From positions 643,468 to 707,467 of the forward strand of contig CATOTD010000002.1 of NCBI GenBank assembly GCA_951812995.1: a stretch of DNA of 64,000 nucleotides, in the 5' to 3' direction. The position numbers and the translations under genes are program-made. Positions within the stretch are counted from its first letter, which is position 1, and every line of letters starts with the position of its first letter. Origin of the DNA: an uncultured Gammaproteobacteria bacterium (GTDB lineage: Bacteria > Pseudomonadota > Gammaproteobacteria > Eutrophobiales > Eutrophobiaceae). Under the pieces are notes generated by a model that ran no database searches, was not told the origin of the DNA, and saw nothing but the letters and a program-made list of their open reading frames with translations. Positions 9,077 to 18,302 of the stretch are shown in pieces.

Positions 9077-10401
9077 CCATACAGTCAGGGGAAGATGTCA
9101 CCATGACCACGATCTCGCCGAGTATGGATCCGATGCGCGGTCCGCGCCGCATCATCGTTTTAATGCTGGTCGTCATTGCCGTGTTTGTGGTCGGATTATT
9201 GTTGTGGGCACATTTTGTTAAGCTGGACATCACGGCAACGGGGATCGGGCAGGTGATCCCATCTAGTCATGTGCAGACGGTACAAAATCTTGAAGGCGGT
9301 ATCATCACCGAGGTCTTGGTCAAGGAAGGAGACGAGGTGCAAGCAGATCAGGTTGTTGCCCGGATCGACAGTACTGGACTTGCCTCATCGTATCGTGAGG
9401 ACTACTCCATCTACCTCCGCTTATCGGCGAAGGCCGCGCGATTGACCGCAGAAACAGCAAGTAAGCCGCTGATATTTCCTGATTTTATCAGCGAAGATCA
9501 CAAGGGCACGACCTTGATACTGGAGGAACGTAAACAGCTAGAGAGTCGGCTACGAAGTTTGGCGGACAAGGTTGCCGTGTTGAGTGGGGTGGTGAAGGCC
9601 TCTGGGGAAGCCATTGCGAATGCCCGTTCACGTATCGGTAATCTGCAAAATCGGCTCGGTCTGGTGCGTGAGGAATTATCGATTGTGGCACCACAGGTGG
9701 CGCGTGGGTTGGTTTCTACGGTCGAAGAGTTGAAGCTTAAAGGGCAGATTGCCGAAATTCAGGAACAGATCACAGTGGTTCGCGGGACCATCCTCTCAGC
9801 CCAGCAAAATCGTCAGGAAGCAGAAGACAGGATGATTCAGGAAAAGTCCAGCTTTGCCAATGAGGCGCTAGAAGAGTTGGGGCGGGTTAAGTTGGAGCTA
9901 GATGCGCTTGAGGAGAAGTTGGTGGCGCACCGTGATCGGGTGACGCGACGCGATGTGCGTTCGCCAGCTAATGGTGTGGTCAAGCGGGTGGCGGCGACAA
10001 TGGCGGGTGCGGTGATCCGACCTGGGGATCCGATTATGGAGATTGTCCCAGTGGATGACACACTTTTGATTGAGGCCAGAATCAATCCTCGCGACATCGC
10101 TTTTATCCATTCCGGTCAGACGGCGCAGGTACGGATCACCGCTTATGATGCCTCTATTTACGGCGCATTATCGGGCAAGGTGGATCGCGTCGGTGCCGAC
10201 ACGATCCAAACCCGTGAAGGTGAGAGCTACTATCCAGTCAAGGTTCGGATTGACGATGTACAATTGTCAGCACATGCGGATCAACCGATTATTCCGGGCA
10301 TGGTCGCCGATGTTAGTATTGTGACCGGTACGCGCACCATCCTTGATTATCTGCTAAAACCTATCACCAAACTTAAAGATCGTGCCTTGACGGAGCGCTA
10401 G
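9073..10401 (+). CDS. HlyD/LapC-family membrane fusion protein (type I secretion periplasmic adaptor)
   Basis: Bridges the ABC exporter and an outer-membrane channel. The protein is 442 residues: a short cytoplasmic N-terminus, one transmembrane helix (about residues 28-52, IIVLMLVVIAVFVVGLLLWA), then a lipoyl/barrel-sandwich half-motif (VQNLEGGIITEVLVKEGDEV), a long coiled-coil hairpin (about 120-280), the second lipoyl half (VRSPANGVVKRVAATMAGAV) and a beta-barrel domain ending near LLKPITKLKDRALTER. This is the normal HlyD layout. The ATG at 9073 overlaps the preceding stop; MTTISPSMDP at 9103 is a possible alternative start. No terminator is obvious downstream. Confidence 0.93.
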   Translation: MTIQSGEDVTMTTISPSMDPMRGPRRIIVLMLVVIAVFVVGLLLWAHFVKLDITATGIGQVIPSSHVQTVQNLEGGIITEVLVKEGDEVQADQVVARIDSTGLASSYREDYSIYLRLSAKAARLTAETASKPLIFPDFISEDHKGTTLILEERKQLESRLRSLADKVAVLSGVVKASGEAIANARSRIGNLQNRLGLVREELSIVAPQVARGLVSTVEELKLKGQIAEIQEQITVVRGTILSAQQNRQEAEDRMIQEKSSFANEALEELGRVKLELDALEEKLVAHRDRVTRRDVRSPANGVVKRVAATMAGAVIRPGDPIMEIVPVDDTLLIEARINPRDIAFIHSGQTAQVRITAYDASIYGALSGKVDRVGADTIQTREGESYYPVKVRIDDVQLSAHADQPIIPGMVADVSIVTGTRTILDYLLKPITKLKDRALTER

Positions 10402-10544
10402 GCGGTTAATGGGATTGTCAATTAATTAACGCCAATCAGTGCGGCGGCGGCAATCAATCAGAGGGGAATTTGGAATAATTCTATTTTTCGTCAAATTGAA
10501 TTTGAAGATCGCAGGCGGGCGAGGCCAAGCGTTTAGTGACTGTC

Positions 10545-10847
10545 ATGGTTAAAGATACAATACACAGAATGTGTATAATATCGAATAAACCGATTTTATT
10601 TTCAGGCAATAAGTCTTTTCGTTTTTTTATTGTATTGATGGTAGTTTTTATAATTGGGATTTATTCTGGTGATGGGGCGGCATCCATGCTCTTGTTTCTG
10701 TCCGTTATTTTTGTTGAACTAACCCTGTCGATGATTGGTTTATTTTGGTTATTAGTTAGTTTCATAATTGCACGCACTCTCAAAATCGATATTTTTGTGA
10801 TGTTGAAAAAACAAATTTCTATTCCAAGAAGCAAGTATATAACCTAA
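10545..10847 (+). CDS. Small hypothetical membrane protein
   Basis: An open frame of 100 residues from the ATG at 10545, or 103 from a GTG at 10536. It has two hydrophobic segments, FRFFIVLMVVFIIGIYSG and a longer one around LLFLSVIFVELTLSMIGLFW, and a basic tail KKQISIPRSKYIT. I do not recognise a family. Base composition is AT-richer than the secretion genes just upstream, which suggests different origin. The ribosome site is weak, so expression is uncertain. It is in the same direction as the secretion operon, 144 bp downstream. Confidence 0.4.
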   Translation: MVKDTIHRMCIISNKPILFSGNKSFRFFIVLMVVFIIGIYSGDGAASMLLFLSVIFVELTLSMIGLFWLLVSFIIARTLKIDIFVMLKKQISIPRSKYIT

Positions 10848-11191
10848 TCTATTTATATGGTAGCTCACTTTATATACGCTGTAAGTAGTGTCGTATGTTG
10901 CACTAGAACTTTAGTTTTCTTTGAGTATATAGTGCTTTGGGCTGGAGAGATGGTTACGTGCCTTTCTCTTGGATGCTACCAAGCTGGTGGTAATTAATCG
11001 TATTTAAAGGCGAGGTAAGGTTGCAGTTTCTTAGCTGGATTATGGGTTATTAAAGACGAGAAAAGGGGAGGATGGATGATTTTATAAGCGTTTATCTGAA
11101 GTTGTTGATACTACCTACTAGTCCCAAATTCTTGCGTCTGAGCTATAATTAGGGGGCTCACTTGCCACGACCCAAAAGGTCGCCAGCATAA
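10848..11191. other. Non-coding stretch without recognisable content
   Basis: About 340 bp with stops in all frames and no protein similarity that I can recognise. It lies between a small membrane protein and gene relics, and is probably decayed DNA. Confidence 0.5.
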
Positions 11192-11308
11192 TTCTTTGCC
11201 ACACAAACAGCCTACGTCTACCCACTGATACTGGACTTAAACGGTGATGGAGTGCGATTGATATTTTGCAAGCATGATGTCCCACATGGCATTCTATTCT
11301 GCCTCTGA
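11192..11308 (+). pseudogene. Possible relic of an RTX-type secreted protein
   Basis: A short open stretch encodes TAYVYPLILDLNGDGVRL. The core resembles the (D/S)PLVLDLDGDGV motif common in C-terminal parts of large RTX-like calcium-binding proteins exported by type I systems. It has no start codon and stops soon after. It lies about 800 bp downstream of the type I secretion operon, where a substrate gene would be expected. The motif is short, so the call is tentative. Confidence 0.4.
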
Positions 11309-11400
11309 CCCATCTCATTACACCAAACAATATCGTCCGGTTGATATAATGCCGTTATGGTATCGACCCAAGTTAGTAATTTTTTATGCGTGATTGTCAT
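11275..11400 (-). pseudogene. GTP-dependent phosphoenolpyruvate carboxykinase, N-terminal relic
   Basis: From an ATG at 11400, preceded by GAGG at a suitable distance, the minus strand reads MTITHKKLLTWVDTITALYQ and then PDDIVWCNEMGQ. This resembles the N-terminus of GTP-type PEP carboxykinases (LLxWVxxxAALxxPDxIxWCDGS). Similarity stops after about 40 residues, where the sequence becomes the antisense of the RTX-like relic, so the rest of the gene is gone. Recognised by eye only. Confidence 0.45.
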
Positions 11401-11557
11401 CTGTTTTGATCCTCTGCAGATCTTAAATTTATAAATCAAAAAGTATAAGGCTTTGCAATTTTTAATCAAAAATATTTTAGTGATCTGTGACGGTGGCGAT
11501 AGTCGTTGCGCTGCGTTGATTTATTACGAACATTTGCAGAATAAGTTAATTATATTT

Positions 11558-12235
11558 GGGTCTTAGGAAGTCAAGCCATCAAATAGGCTTCTCACGAAGC
11601 AGTTTCAGTAAGACGGGGTAGAGGTTATCACGACGATGATTAAACCGAAATTCGGTTTCTTTAGATGGTAGTAAAACATATGTTTTTGAATGCCCTTTAT
11701 CTTGCTCAGCCTCAATTTGGCGTAGGCCCAAAAGGACTCAATCCCGTTGCTATGGGATTGGTCATTGGCGAACTCATTGTTGCCATGTTCAACCCTAAAA
11801 TGCTTGGCATAGCCCACATCAACCAAGCCATGATAGTTGCGTCATCCGCATGAATGACGCTATCCATACCTACCTTGCCTCGTATAAGCCTTTGTAGCGT
11901 GCGTTTTTGCATATCTGGTATAATTTTTTGTCGATACCCAGCCGTTGCGTTTGAACAGGCCAAAGTACGATTCATCGACTGCAATGTGGTCACTAACGGG
12001 AGCATGCTGTTCGCATTCTTCCAACCAAGCGTTGGCGCAATTTGATGTAAATCGTGTTCACAGAGCGAACACTAATGTGGATCAACCGAGCGGTATCCGA
12101 AGCCGACAAATCAAGCGAAAAATAGCGAATCAGCGGGCGAAAATGTCGCTCTGTGATTTGGGAACTGCGGTAATACCTGTTTTTATAAATCATTAGCTTA
12201 GCACCTATCAGCAGATGCTTAATTTCCTAAGACCC
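11558..12235 (-). mobile_element. IS1016-like element (IS1595 family), about 680 bp
   Basis: Terminal inverted repeats start GGGTCTTAGGAAGTCAAGC on the left and GGGTCTTAGGAAATTAAGC on the opposite strand at the right. Flanking 8-mers TTATATTT and TTATGTTT differ at one base and look like a slightly decayed 8-bp target duplication, the size expected for this family. Confidence 0.85.
11577..12193 (-). pseudogene. IS1016-like transposase, degenerate
   Basis: The start MIYKNRYYRSSQITERHF leads into a helix-turn-helix-like segment (DTARLIHISVRSVNTIYIKL). The middle is broken by stops and frameshifts. It resumes with GLVDVGYAKHFRVEHGNNEF, then SHSNGIESFWAYAKLRLSKI carrying the catalytic-glutamate region of the IS1595 family, and ends in a shifted frame (FRFNHRRDNLYPVLLKLLRE). 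Not functional. Confidence 0.8.
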
Positions 12236-12284
12236 TTATGTTTTATCAATGGATCGAATATCTGTATTATTTCCGATGACTATG

Positions 12285-12530
12285 ATGACCTATCCTGATA
12301 TTAATCCTGTTGCCTTAGACCTTGGGTTTTTGAAAGTGCATTGGTATGGCATCAGCTATCTTGTTGGGATTTTAGGCGCGTGGTGGTTATTACGCTTGCG
12401 GGGTCGGCAGGCGCAATGGGATTATAGTGCTGAGCAAGTGTCTGATCTCATTTTTTATACTATATTGGGGATAATCGTCGTCGGCCGACTCGGATCTATT
12501 ATGTTCTATAATTTGCCTTATTATCTTCAC
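12285..12530 (+). pseudogene. lgt: Prolipoprotein diacylglyceryl transferase, N-terminal piece (interrupted)
   Basis: Lgt transfers diacylglycerol from phosphatidylglycerol to the lipobox cysteine of prelipoproteins in the inner membrane. From an ATG at 12285 the protein starts MTYPDINPVALDLGFLKVHW and continues through YGISYLVGILGAWWLLRLRG, QWDYSAEQVSDLIF and GRLGSIMFYNLPYYL, all typical of the first third of Lgt. At 12531 the terminal repeat of ISC begins. The next piece of Lgt (HPLEIFYLHQGSMS) reappears at 16346 beyond the insertion, and an IS3 remnant cuts it again. Lgt is essential in E. coli, so a second intact copy elsewhere in the genome would be expected. Confidence 0.85.
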
Positions 12531-12983
12531 GGAACCTCTATTAATGCAATCACTTTCCAGTTTATTGGCTCAGAGAGGTTAAAACAATAACCAATTTGAT
12601 CCAAAAAGCCGGTAGTCTCCGTACAGCCCTTGTCTCGGCTTTACTTCGTTTTCAAGACGCACTGACCCGTTCCAGAAAGCATAAACGCCTCATGTTGTAC
12701 CTTAGATTCATCAAACCGATATGCATGTTTGTGCGCGTAATGCAAATGCAAGGAACCGCTTTGCGGTGTAAATTGCGCTGTGCTCCAAACACAGGTTCGA
12801 CCCGACTACGAACTTTGGAGCGCGTGCGCTTACCTTGCGCCTTGAGAAACGCTACTTTTTCCTCTGACCGATAGGCACTGTCAGCCCAGACATCTTTACT
12901 GGTATTGCTGTCATCTGGCAGGTCGGCAAAAACCTGCGCATCATGGACGCTGGCATCAGTGACCTGATAGTCACGAAGCAGCT

Positions 12984-14282
12984 GGAGAACTCGAACAACG
13001 CTGATTCTGGATGGATTTTGACGCGAGCACCAGTCGTTGTCACCCGCATAGCGGGTGTGAAGGTCAAGGTCGGTGGTATTTGAGGCTGTGTTGCGCTGTT
13101 TGGGTCTGCCAGGGCGGGTATTTCCGGAATTTGGGCGGAGTCAGGCTGTGGCCTGTCGTCGTTCGTGGAAGATGAGACGGCGGAAGTTGTAGCTCAGGTT
13201 GGCCATGGTCATGCGGGCCTTCGCACGGGTTTGGCCGATTGAGCGGATGGTCAGAGCCATGGGTCCTTTCTCGTAGCCGAACACAGGCGCGGATGGCGGA
13301 GCGTGTCGCGTTGCCCCGGCGAATATGCCTGGCCATGGGTTTGCCGCGTGGCTTCTTGCGATGGATATGTGAGCGGTACCCTTGCGCCTTCAGCCAAGCC
13401 TCATTCCTGGCCGAGCGGTACCTGGTATCGGCCCAAACCGCCTTCGAGCTGTTTGTCTCGTCCAGAACCGAGGAGCGTTCATGCCCGTCGTAGCGAGCCG
13501 CATTCGTGCCAGTCTCACTCCGGATGAAGCGCCATTTGCGGTCTATGGACACGTGGTTCTTGTAGCCAAAGTGCGGAACCAAAATATCGACAAGGCCAGT
13601 ATCCTCCTCACCCTTCTTGGTCGTCTTGGCCTTTGAATACTTGACCGTCCAACGCGCATCGGTGTCTTTCTGCGCTGCCTTGGACAGATCATCGGGCCAG
13701 ATGTCAGATGCGGCCTCACCTGCCTTGGCGCGCGCTTTCTCTTCTTTCGTCATCCGCTGGCGCGGGGCAAAGACCAACGTGGCATCCACAATCTGACCGC
13801 CGGTGGGTTTGTATCCCCGCGCGCAGAGCTGAGCTTCAAACGCGGCAAACAGGGCCTTGAAGACACCCGCCTGGGTCAGCTTCTCTCTGAAAAGCCAGAT
13901 CGTCTTCTGATCAGGTGTCGGCTCCCCGATTTGAAATCCCAGGAACCGCAACCAACTGAAACGGGCACGAATGAGAAACTCTATCCGCTCATCGCTCAGA
14001 TTGTGCATCGAGGCCAACACCAGCACCTTGAACATCACAACGGCATCATAGGGTGGGCAACCACCTTTGGGACGTTCCCCATAGCCAAGCGTTTCAACAA
14101 GAACTGGGCGAAACACTTCGAAATTCACATGACAGTCCAGAGCTTCAAGCGGATATCCCATCGCCGAAAGCCGCGCCAAATGATCCGTCAAATCAAACAA
14201 TCCAGGTGCGTGCATAAACAAAATCCTCCCACATCAAGTGAATCAGACCGTACCACAAAATGTACGGTTTTTAGAGGCTTCC
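12984..14282 (-). mobile_element. ISA copy 2 (inserted in ISC)
   Basis: 1299 bp, flanked on both sides by AGCT (12980-12983 and 14283-14286), a clean 4-bp target duplication. Removing the element and one AGCT rejoins the ISC transposase frame exactly. Confidence 0.92.
13064..14215 (-). pseudogene. IS5-family transposase of ISA copy 2 (C-terminal frameshift)
   Basis: Open from MHAPGLFDLTDHLARLS (ATG 14215, GGAGG upstream) without the amber seen in copies 1 and 3 (it reads LTQAGVFKALFAAF). First Asp is in GGQIVDATLVFAPRQR, second in VWADTRYRS. After RSAIRA the frame shifts, and the normal C-terminal end (VFGYEKGPMALTIRS) is only found in another frame. It lacks the segment expected to carry the third catalytic acid. 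Confidence 0.8.
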
Positions 14283-14606
14283 AGCTTGTTGTCATGGTCT
14301 ATCTGTATGTGGTTCTTGTAAACAAAATGGCTACGGCTATTTTTCTTCGTCCAGCGGGCCTCGGTATCTTTCTGACACCCTTTGTTATCGCACCAGGACA
14401 GCATCTGCCTTAATCCGTGCATTTTCTTCCCAACGCTTACGCGGCAACAGTGCCGGAATGATTGAGGAGGCAACTATCTGATCCTTGCGAGCGATATAAG
14501 CCGCCTGGTTCAACGACAACTGCTCAAACAACGATGCCATCAGACCCAGCGCCGCTAACCGATGCTTGAATGCCCAGCAGGTTTTGGCATCAGCGACTGG
14601 TTGCTG

Positions 14607-15978
14607 GAGTTACAACCGAATCTGGTGTCTGAATAGGTTGAAGTATGCGGCGTGCCTTGCTGGAATCGGTTTTGTCTAGCAATCAAAAGTAACAAGAGGA
14701 GTACGCCACACATGACAAACAATACTGTGATTGATCTGGGTACACCAGAGGGAATTGATCCACTGACAGAGTTACTCAGATCTGGTGCGAGGCAGTTAAT
14801 CACCGAAGCTGTCCAGGTAGAGCCAGATGAGTTGATGAGGCAGTATGATGATCAAAAAACGGCTGACGGATGCCAGCGTGTTGTCCGTAGCGGTCATCAT
14901 CCAGAACGAGAGATCATCATCGGGGTTGGCAAGGTCAGCGTCGAGGTGCCCAATATCCGTAGCCGTGAGGGTAAACCGGCGAGCTTCCAATCTTTGCTTG
15001 TACCGCCCTACATCCGGCGCACAGCGACCCTGGATGCGGCGATTCCCTGGCTTTATTTGAAAGGTGTTTCGAGTGGTCAGATGCAAAGTGCACTGGAAGC
15101 GATTGTCGGACCCGAGGCTAAAGGGCTGTCGGCCAATGTCGTGGGTCGTTTGAAACGGCAATGGGAAGCTACATACAAGCAATGGTGTACACGTTCCGTG
15201 TCTGATGAATGGGTCTATATCTGGACTGATGGCATCTACAGTGGTCTTCGAGGTGACGATGGTCGATTGTGTTGCCTGGTCATCATCGGCGTGAACAGTC
15301 GCGGTCAGAAGCATTTTATGTCGATTGAAGAGGGTGTCAGGGAATCGAAACAGCGCTGGCGAGCAGTGTTGTTGTCGTTGCAACAAAGAGGCTTGGGTCA
15401 GCCCCAAAGCTGGCCATTGGCGATGGTGCTTTGGGTTTCTGGGCAGCCCTTGAGGCAGTGTATCCAGAGACTGATGTGCAACGTTGCTGGATGCACAAGA
15501 CCGGCAATGTGCTGAACTATCTGCCCAAGTCTGTTCAGGAGAAAGCAAAGCAGGGTCTGGATGGCAGAGGGCCGCGTTGACGCAGAGCAGGTGTTCGATG
15601 CATTTGAGGAACGTTTCGGTGTCAAGTATCCCAAGGCAGTGGCATGCTTATCGAAAGACCGTGATGCGTTGCTGGCATTTTATGACTTTCCAGCAGAGCA
15701 CTGGAGCCATATCAGGACAACGAATGTCACCCCGTCGAGCTTTGCGACAATCCGGCATAGAACACGCCAGGCCAAAGGTTGTGTCACGCCGATTACGATG
15801 CTGACGATGATCTACAAGATGGGATTATGCGCAGAAGATTCCTGGCGCAAATTGAGAGGCTTCAGACACCTGGCGAAGGTGATTGAAGGCGTGAAGCTTA
15901 AAGATGGAATCGAGGTAACTGAGGACGACAAGGTAGCCGCATGATTAACTTGTTAGACACTACTTTTGACAATAGCTC
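14607..15978 (+). mobile_element. ISB, full-length copy (inserted in ISC)
   Basis: Runs from GAGTTACAACCGAATCTGG to the right end GACAATAGCTC, 1372 bp, with imperfect terminal repeats (GAGTTA... / GAGCTATTGTC...). Flanking 9-mers TGGTTGCTG and TCGTTGTTG are similar but not identical, possibly a decayed target duplication. It lies inside the ISC transposase gene. Confidence 0.82.
14712..15944 (+). pseudogene. IS256-family transposase of ISB (one or more frameshifts)
   Basis: Starts MTNNTVIDLGTPEGIDPLTE. The frame runs to LLSLQQRGLGQ near 15400, where a frame change occurs; the expected continuation (LAIGDGALGFWAALEAVYPE) is in another frame. It resumes with MAEGRVDAEQVFDAFEERFG and ends VIEGVKLKDGIEVTEDDK. 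The mutator-type block NRTxN-like HIRTTNVTPSSFATIRHRTR is present. This is the best template for ISB in the window and it is still broken. Confidence 0.82.
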
Positions 15979-16342
15979 TCGTTGTTGCCTATAAAGACCC
16001 AGAAACTGCTGAAAACTGCAACGGTCTTCGATTTGGTATTCCAACCGGTCATCGCTAAGACCATACAGATTTTGCACAAGCAGTCCCTTGAACATCATCA
16101 CTACGTTTGTTGGGCGTTGCCCGCCTGACGCTTACGTTGTTTCTCATGAACCTTGTTCAACAACGACCGAAAAGATCCCCAGTCAACCGTCTTTTCCAGT
16201 TCAGGCAGAGGATTACCCAACTGTTTGAGACGATAGTCTTGAAGATTAAACAGGGAACCGAAAATGTCATTGCTCATGGAAGTTTCTTTGTCAGTTTGGA
16301 AACTTCAACATTGTACCAAATAGCGTCATTAATAGAGATACT

Positions 16343-16388
16343 CTAAAGCATCCGCTGGAAATATTTTATCTGCATCAGGGTAGCATGT
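16343..16388 (+). pseudogene. lgt: lgt, second piece beyond ISC
   Basis: The bases directly after the ISC terminus encode KHPLEIFYLHQGSMS, the Lgt segment that normally follows NLPYYL (family pattern HPxEIFxxWxGGMSFHGG). It ends at about 16388, where the IS3-family remnant starts. This shows that ISC inserted inside lgt. Confidence 0.75.
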
Positions 16389-16645
16389 CGTTAAAGGTAG
16401 ACCCCAGATTCTGGATAATCAAGGATGACATAAGTTCTTTCCTCCATTAAGTTAAAGAGGCAATTTATTCATGAGAAGGAAAAGAAGATTGCATAAACCA
16501 GAGTTCAAAGCAAAGGTCGCGTTGACGACCATTAAAGGCGAAATGACGATGGCTGATATGGTCGAAAAACTTGACGTTCAACCTGGCCAAATAACACAGT
16601 GAAAAAACAACTTTTGTTCAGCGCCGGTGCGGCGTTTGATAAACT
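16389..16645 (+). mobile_element. IS3-family remnant with broken orfA
   Basis: An orfA-like frame starts MRRKRRLHKPEFKAKVAL at 16471 and reads TIKGEMTMADMVEKLDVQPG, an IS3-family HTH protein. A lost base at the conserved QITQW tryptophan creates a TGA; the sequence beyond (KQLLFSAGAAFDK) is in the next frame. ISA copy 3 then cuts the element; no orfB is present. Confidence 0.75.
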
Positions 16646-17944
16646 GGAAGCCTCTAAAAACCGTACATTTTGTGGTACGGTCTGATTCACTTGATGTGGG
16701 AGGATTTTGTTTATGCACGCACCTGGATTGTTTGATTTGACGGATCATTTGGCGCGGCTTTCGGCGATGGGAGATCCGCTTGAGGTTTTGGAGCGGCACG
16801 TTGATTTCGAAGTGTTTCGCCCAGTTCTTGTTGAAACACTTGGCTATGGGGAACGTCCCAAAGGTGGTCGTCCGCCCTATGATGCCGTTGTGATGTTCAA
16901 GGTGCTGGTGTTGGCCTCGATGCACAATCTGAGCGATGAGCGGATGGAGTTTCTCATTCGTGACCGTTTCAGTTGGCTACGGTTCCTGGGATTTCAAATC
17001 GGGGAGCCGACACCTGATCAGAAGACGATCTGGCTTTTCAGAGAGAAGCTGACCTAGGCGGGTGTCTTCAAGGCCCTGTTTGCCGCGTTTGAAGCTCAGC
17101 TCTGCGCGCGGGGATACAAACCGACCGGCGGTCAGATTGTGGATGCCACGTTGGTCTTTGCCCCGCGCCAGCGGATGACGAAAGCAGAGAAAGCGCGCGC
17201 CAAGGCAGGTGAGGCCGCGTCTGACATCTGGCCCGATGATCTGTCCAAGGCAGCGCAGAAAGACACCGATGCGCGTTGGACGGTCAAGTATTCAAAGGCC
17301 AAGACGACCAAGGAGGGTGAGGAGGATACTGGCCTTGTCGATATTTCGGTTCCGCACTTTGGGTACAAGAACCACGTGTCCATTGATCGCAAATGGCGCT
17401 TCATCCGGGGTGAGACTGGCACGAATGCGGCTCGCTACGACGGGCATGAACTGTCCTCGGTTCTGGACGAGACAAACAGCTCGAAGGCGGTTTGGGCCGA
17501 TACCGGGTACCGCTCGGCCAGGAATGAGGCTTGGCTGAAGGCGCAAGGGTACCGCTCACATATCCATCGCAAGAAGCCACGCGGCAAACCCATGGCCAGG
17601 CATATTCGCCGGGGCAACGCGACACGCTCCGCCATCCGCGCCTGTGTTCGGCTACGAGAAAGGGCCCATGGCTCTGACCATCCGCTCAATCGGCCAAACC
17701 CGTGCGAAGGCCCGCATGACCATGGCCAACCTGAGCTACAACTTCCGCCGTCTCATCTTCCACGAGCGACGACAGGCCACAGCCTGACTCCGCCCAAATT
17801 CCGGAAATACCCGCCCTGGCAGACCCAAACAGCGCGACACAGCCTCAAATACCACCGACCTTGACCTTCACACCCACTATGCGGGTGACAACGACTGGTG
17901 CTCGCGTCAAAACCCATCCAGAATCAGCGTTGTTCGAGGTCTCC
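16646..17944 (+). mobile_element. ISA copy 3
   Basis: 1299 bp with the standard ISA ends. Left flank AACT and right flank GACT agree at three of four bases. It lies between the IS3 remnant and an acyltransferase fragment, which may mean a deletion occurred at its right side. Confidence 0.9.
16713..17864 (+). pseudogene. IS5-family transposase of ISA copy 3 (amber plus C-terminal frameshift)
   Basis: Same start and GGAGG site as the other copies. It has a TAG at 17055-17057 in the LTQAGV codon, shared with copy 1, and the same frame change after RSAIRA. Here the second Asp region reads ADTGYRSARNEAW, which agrees with copy 6 (ADTGYRS) rather than copies 1, 2, 4 and 5 (ADTRYRS or AYTRYRS). Not functional. 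Confidence 0.82.
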
Positions 17945-18279
17945 GACTGATTAAAAATAAAGGCATTGTTGCCTCTGGTAATGCCATCTCTATCTTTAAA
18001 GAAAAACTAAACTCCAAATCCATCAAAACCAGTGAGCACCTGGAACGCAACAAGTGGATAAATGAGCGCATAGCTGTTATCAGCCAACCCTTAGGCAATG
18101 TGGATGTGCTTGACCCGATGGGTATTTTATGCGGTGAGAAGTTATGCCCCGCAGTCCGCCACTGGCAAAAACCGCTGTATCATGTCCTCTTCCATATGAC
18201 CCCTACGGGATTTAGCTTGCTAAAACCACTATTTGAGCCAATTTTTGCCAAGATGGATCAAATAAGTGAAGGTGAGTAA
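17945..18279 (+). pseudogene. Acyltransferase SGNH-domain C-terminal fragment
   Basis: A 110-residue open stretch without start codon, ending in TAA at 18277-18279. It includes SGNAISIFKEKLNSKSIK, VDVLDPMGILCGEKLCPAVR and KPLYHVLFHMTPTGFSLLKP. The order of the LDP...C...C block and LYxD-xxH-like block followed by a C-terminal LLxP segment resembles the SGNH hydrolase tail of OafA-type O-acyltransferases. The catalytic H is seen in FHMTPTG, while the aspartate normally two or three residues before it is replaced (LYHVLFH). The N-terminal membrane domain is missing because ISA copy 3 sits there. Confidence 0.55.
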
Positions 18280-18302
18280 CGCACCGGTATCTAGGCGGTG
18301 GC

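Larger units (their letters stand above)
12560..16277 (-). pseudogene. IS5-like transposase of ISC, split by ISA and ISB
   Basis: The pieces read in order on the minus strand: MSNDIFGSLFNLQDYRLKQL at 16277; MFKGLLVQNLYGLSDDRLEY to LGLYRQQ at 15979 (ISB insertion); CWAFKHRLAALGLMASLFEQ at about 14590; ARWTKKNSRSHFVYKNHIQI to DHDNKL at 14283 (ISA insertion); LRDYQVTDASVHDAQVFADL at 12981; VWADSAYRSEEKVAF and SKVRSRVEPVFGAQF. Joining across ISA restores a continuous DHDNKL-LRDY sequence. Small frameshifts also occur. Here the third catalytic glutamate (RVEPVF) is still present, unlike in ISA. Confidence 0.8.
12531..16342 (-). mobile_element. ISC (IS5-like family) carrying nested ISA and ISB insertions
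   Basis: The termini share CTCTATTAATG: GGAACCTCTATTAATG at 12531 and, on the other strand, AGTATCTCTATTAATG ending at 16342. Subtracting ISA (12984-14282) and ISB (14607-15978) leaves an element of about 1.1 kb. lgt coding sequence is found immediately outside both ends. Confidence 0.75.

Noticed and set aside
6932..10401. The type I exporter as secretion route of the giant adhesin
   Set aside because: The adhesin has an N-terminal signal peptide and a C-terminal barrel, the hallmarks of type V secretion, and no C-terminal RTX/type I signal.
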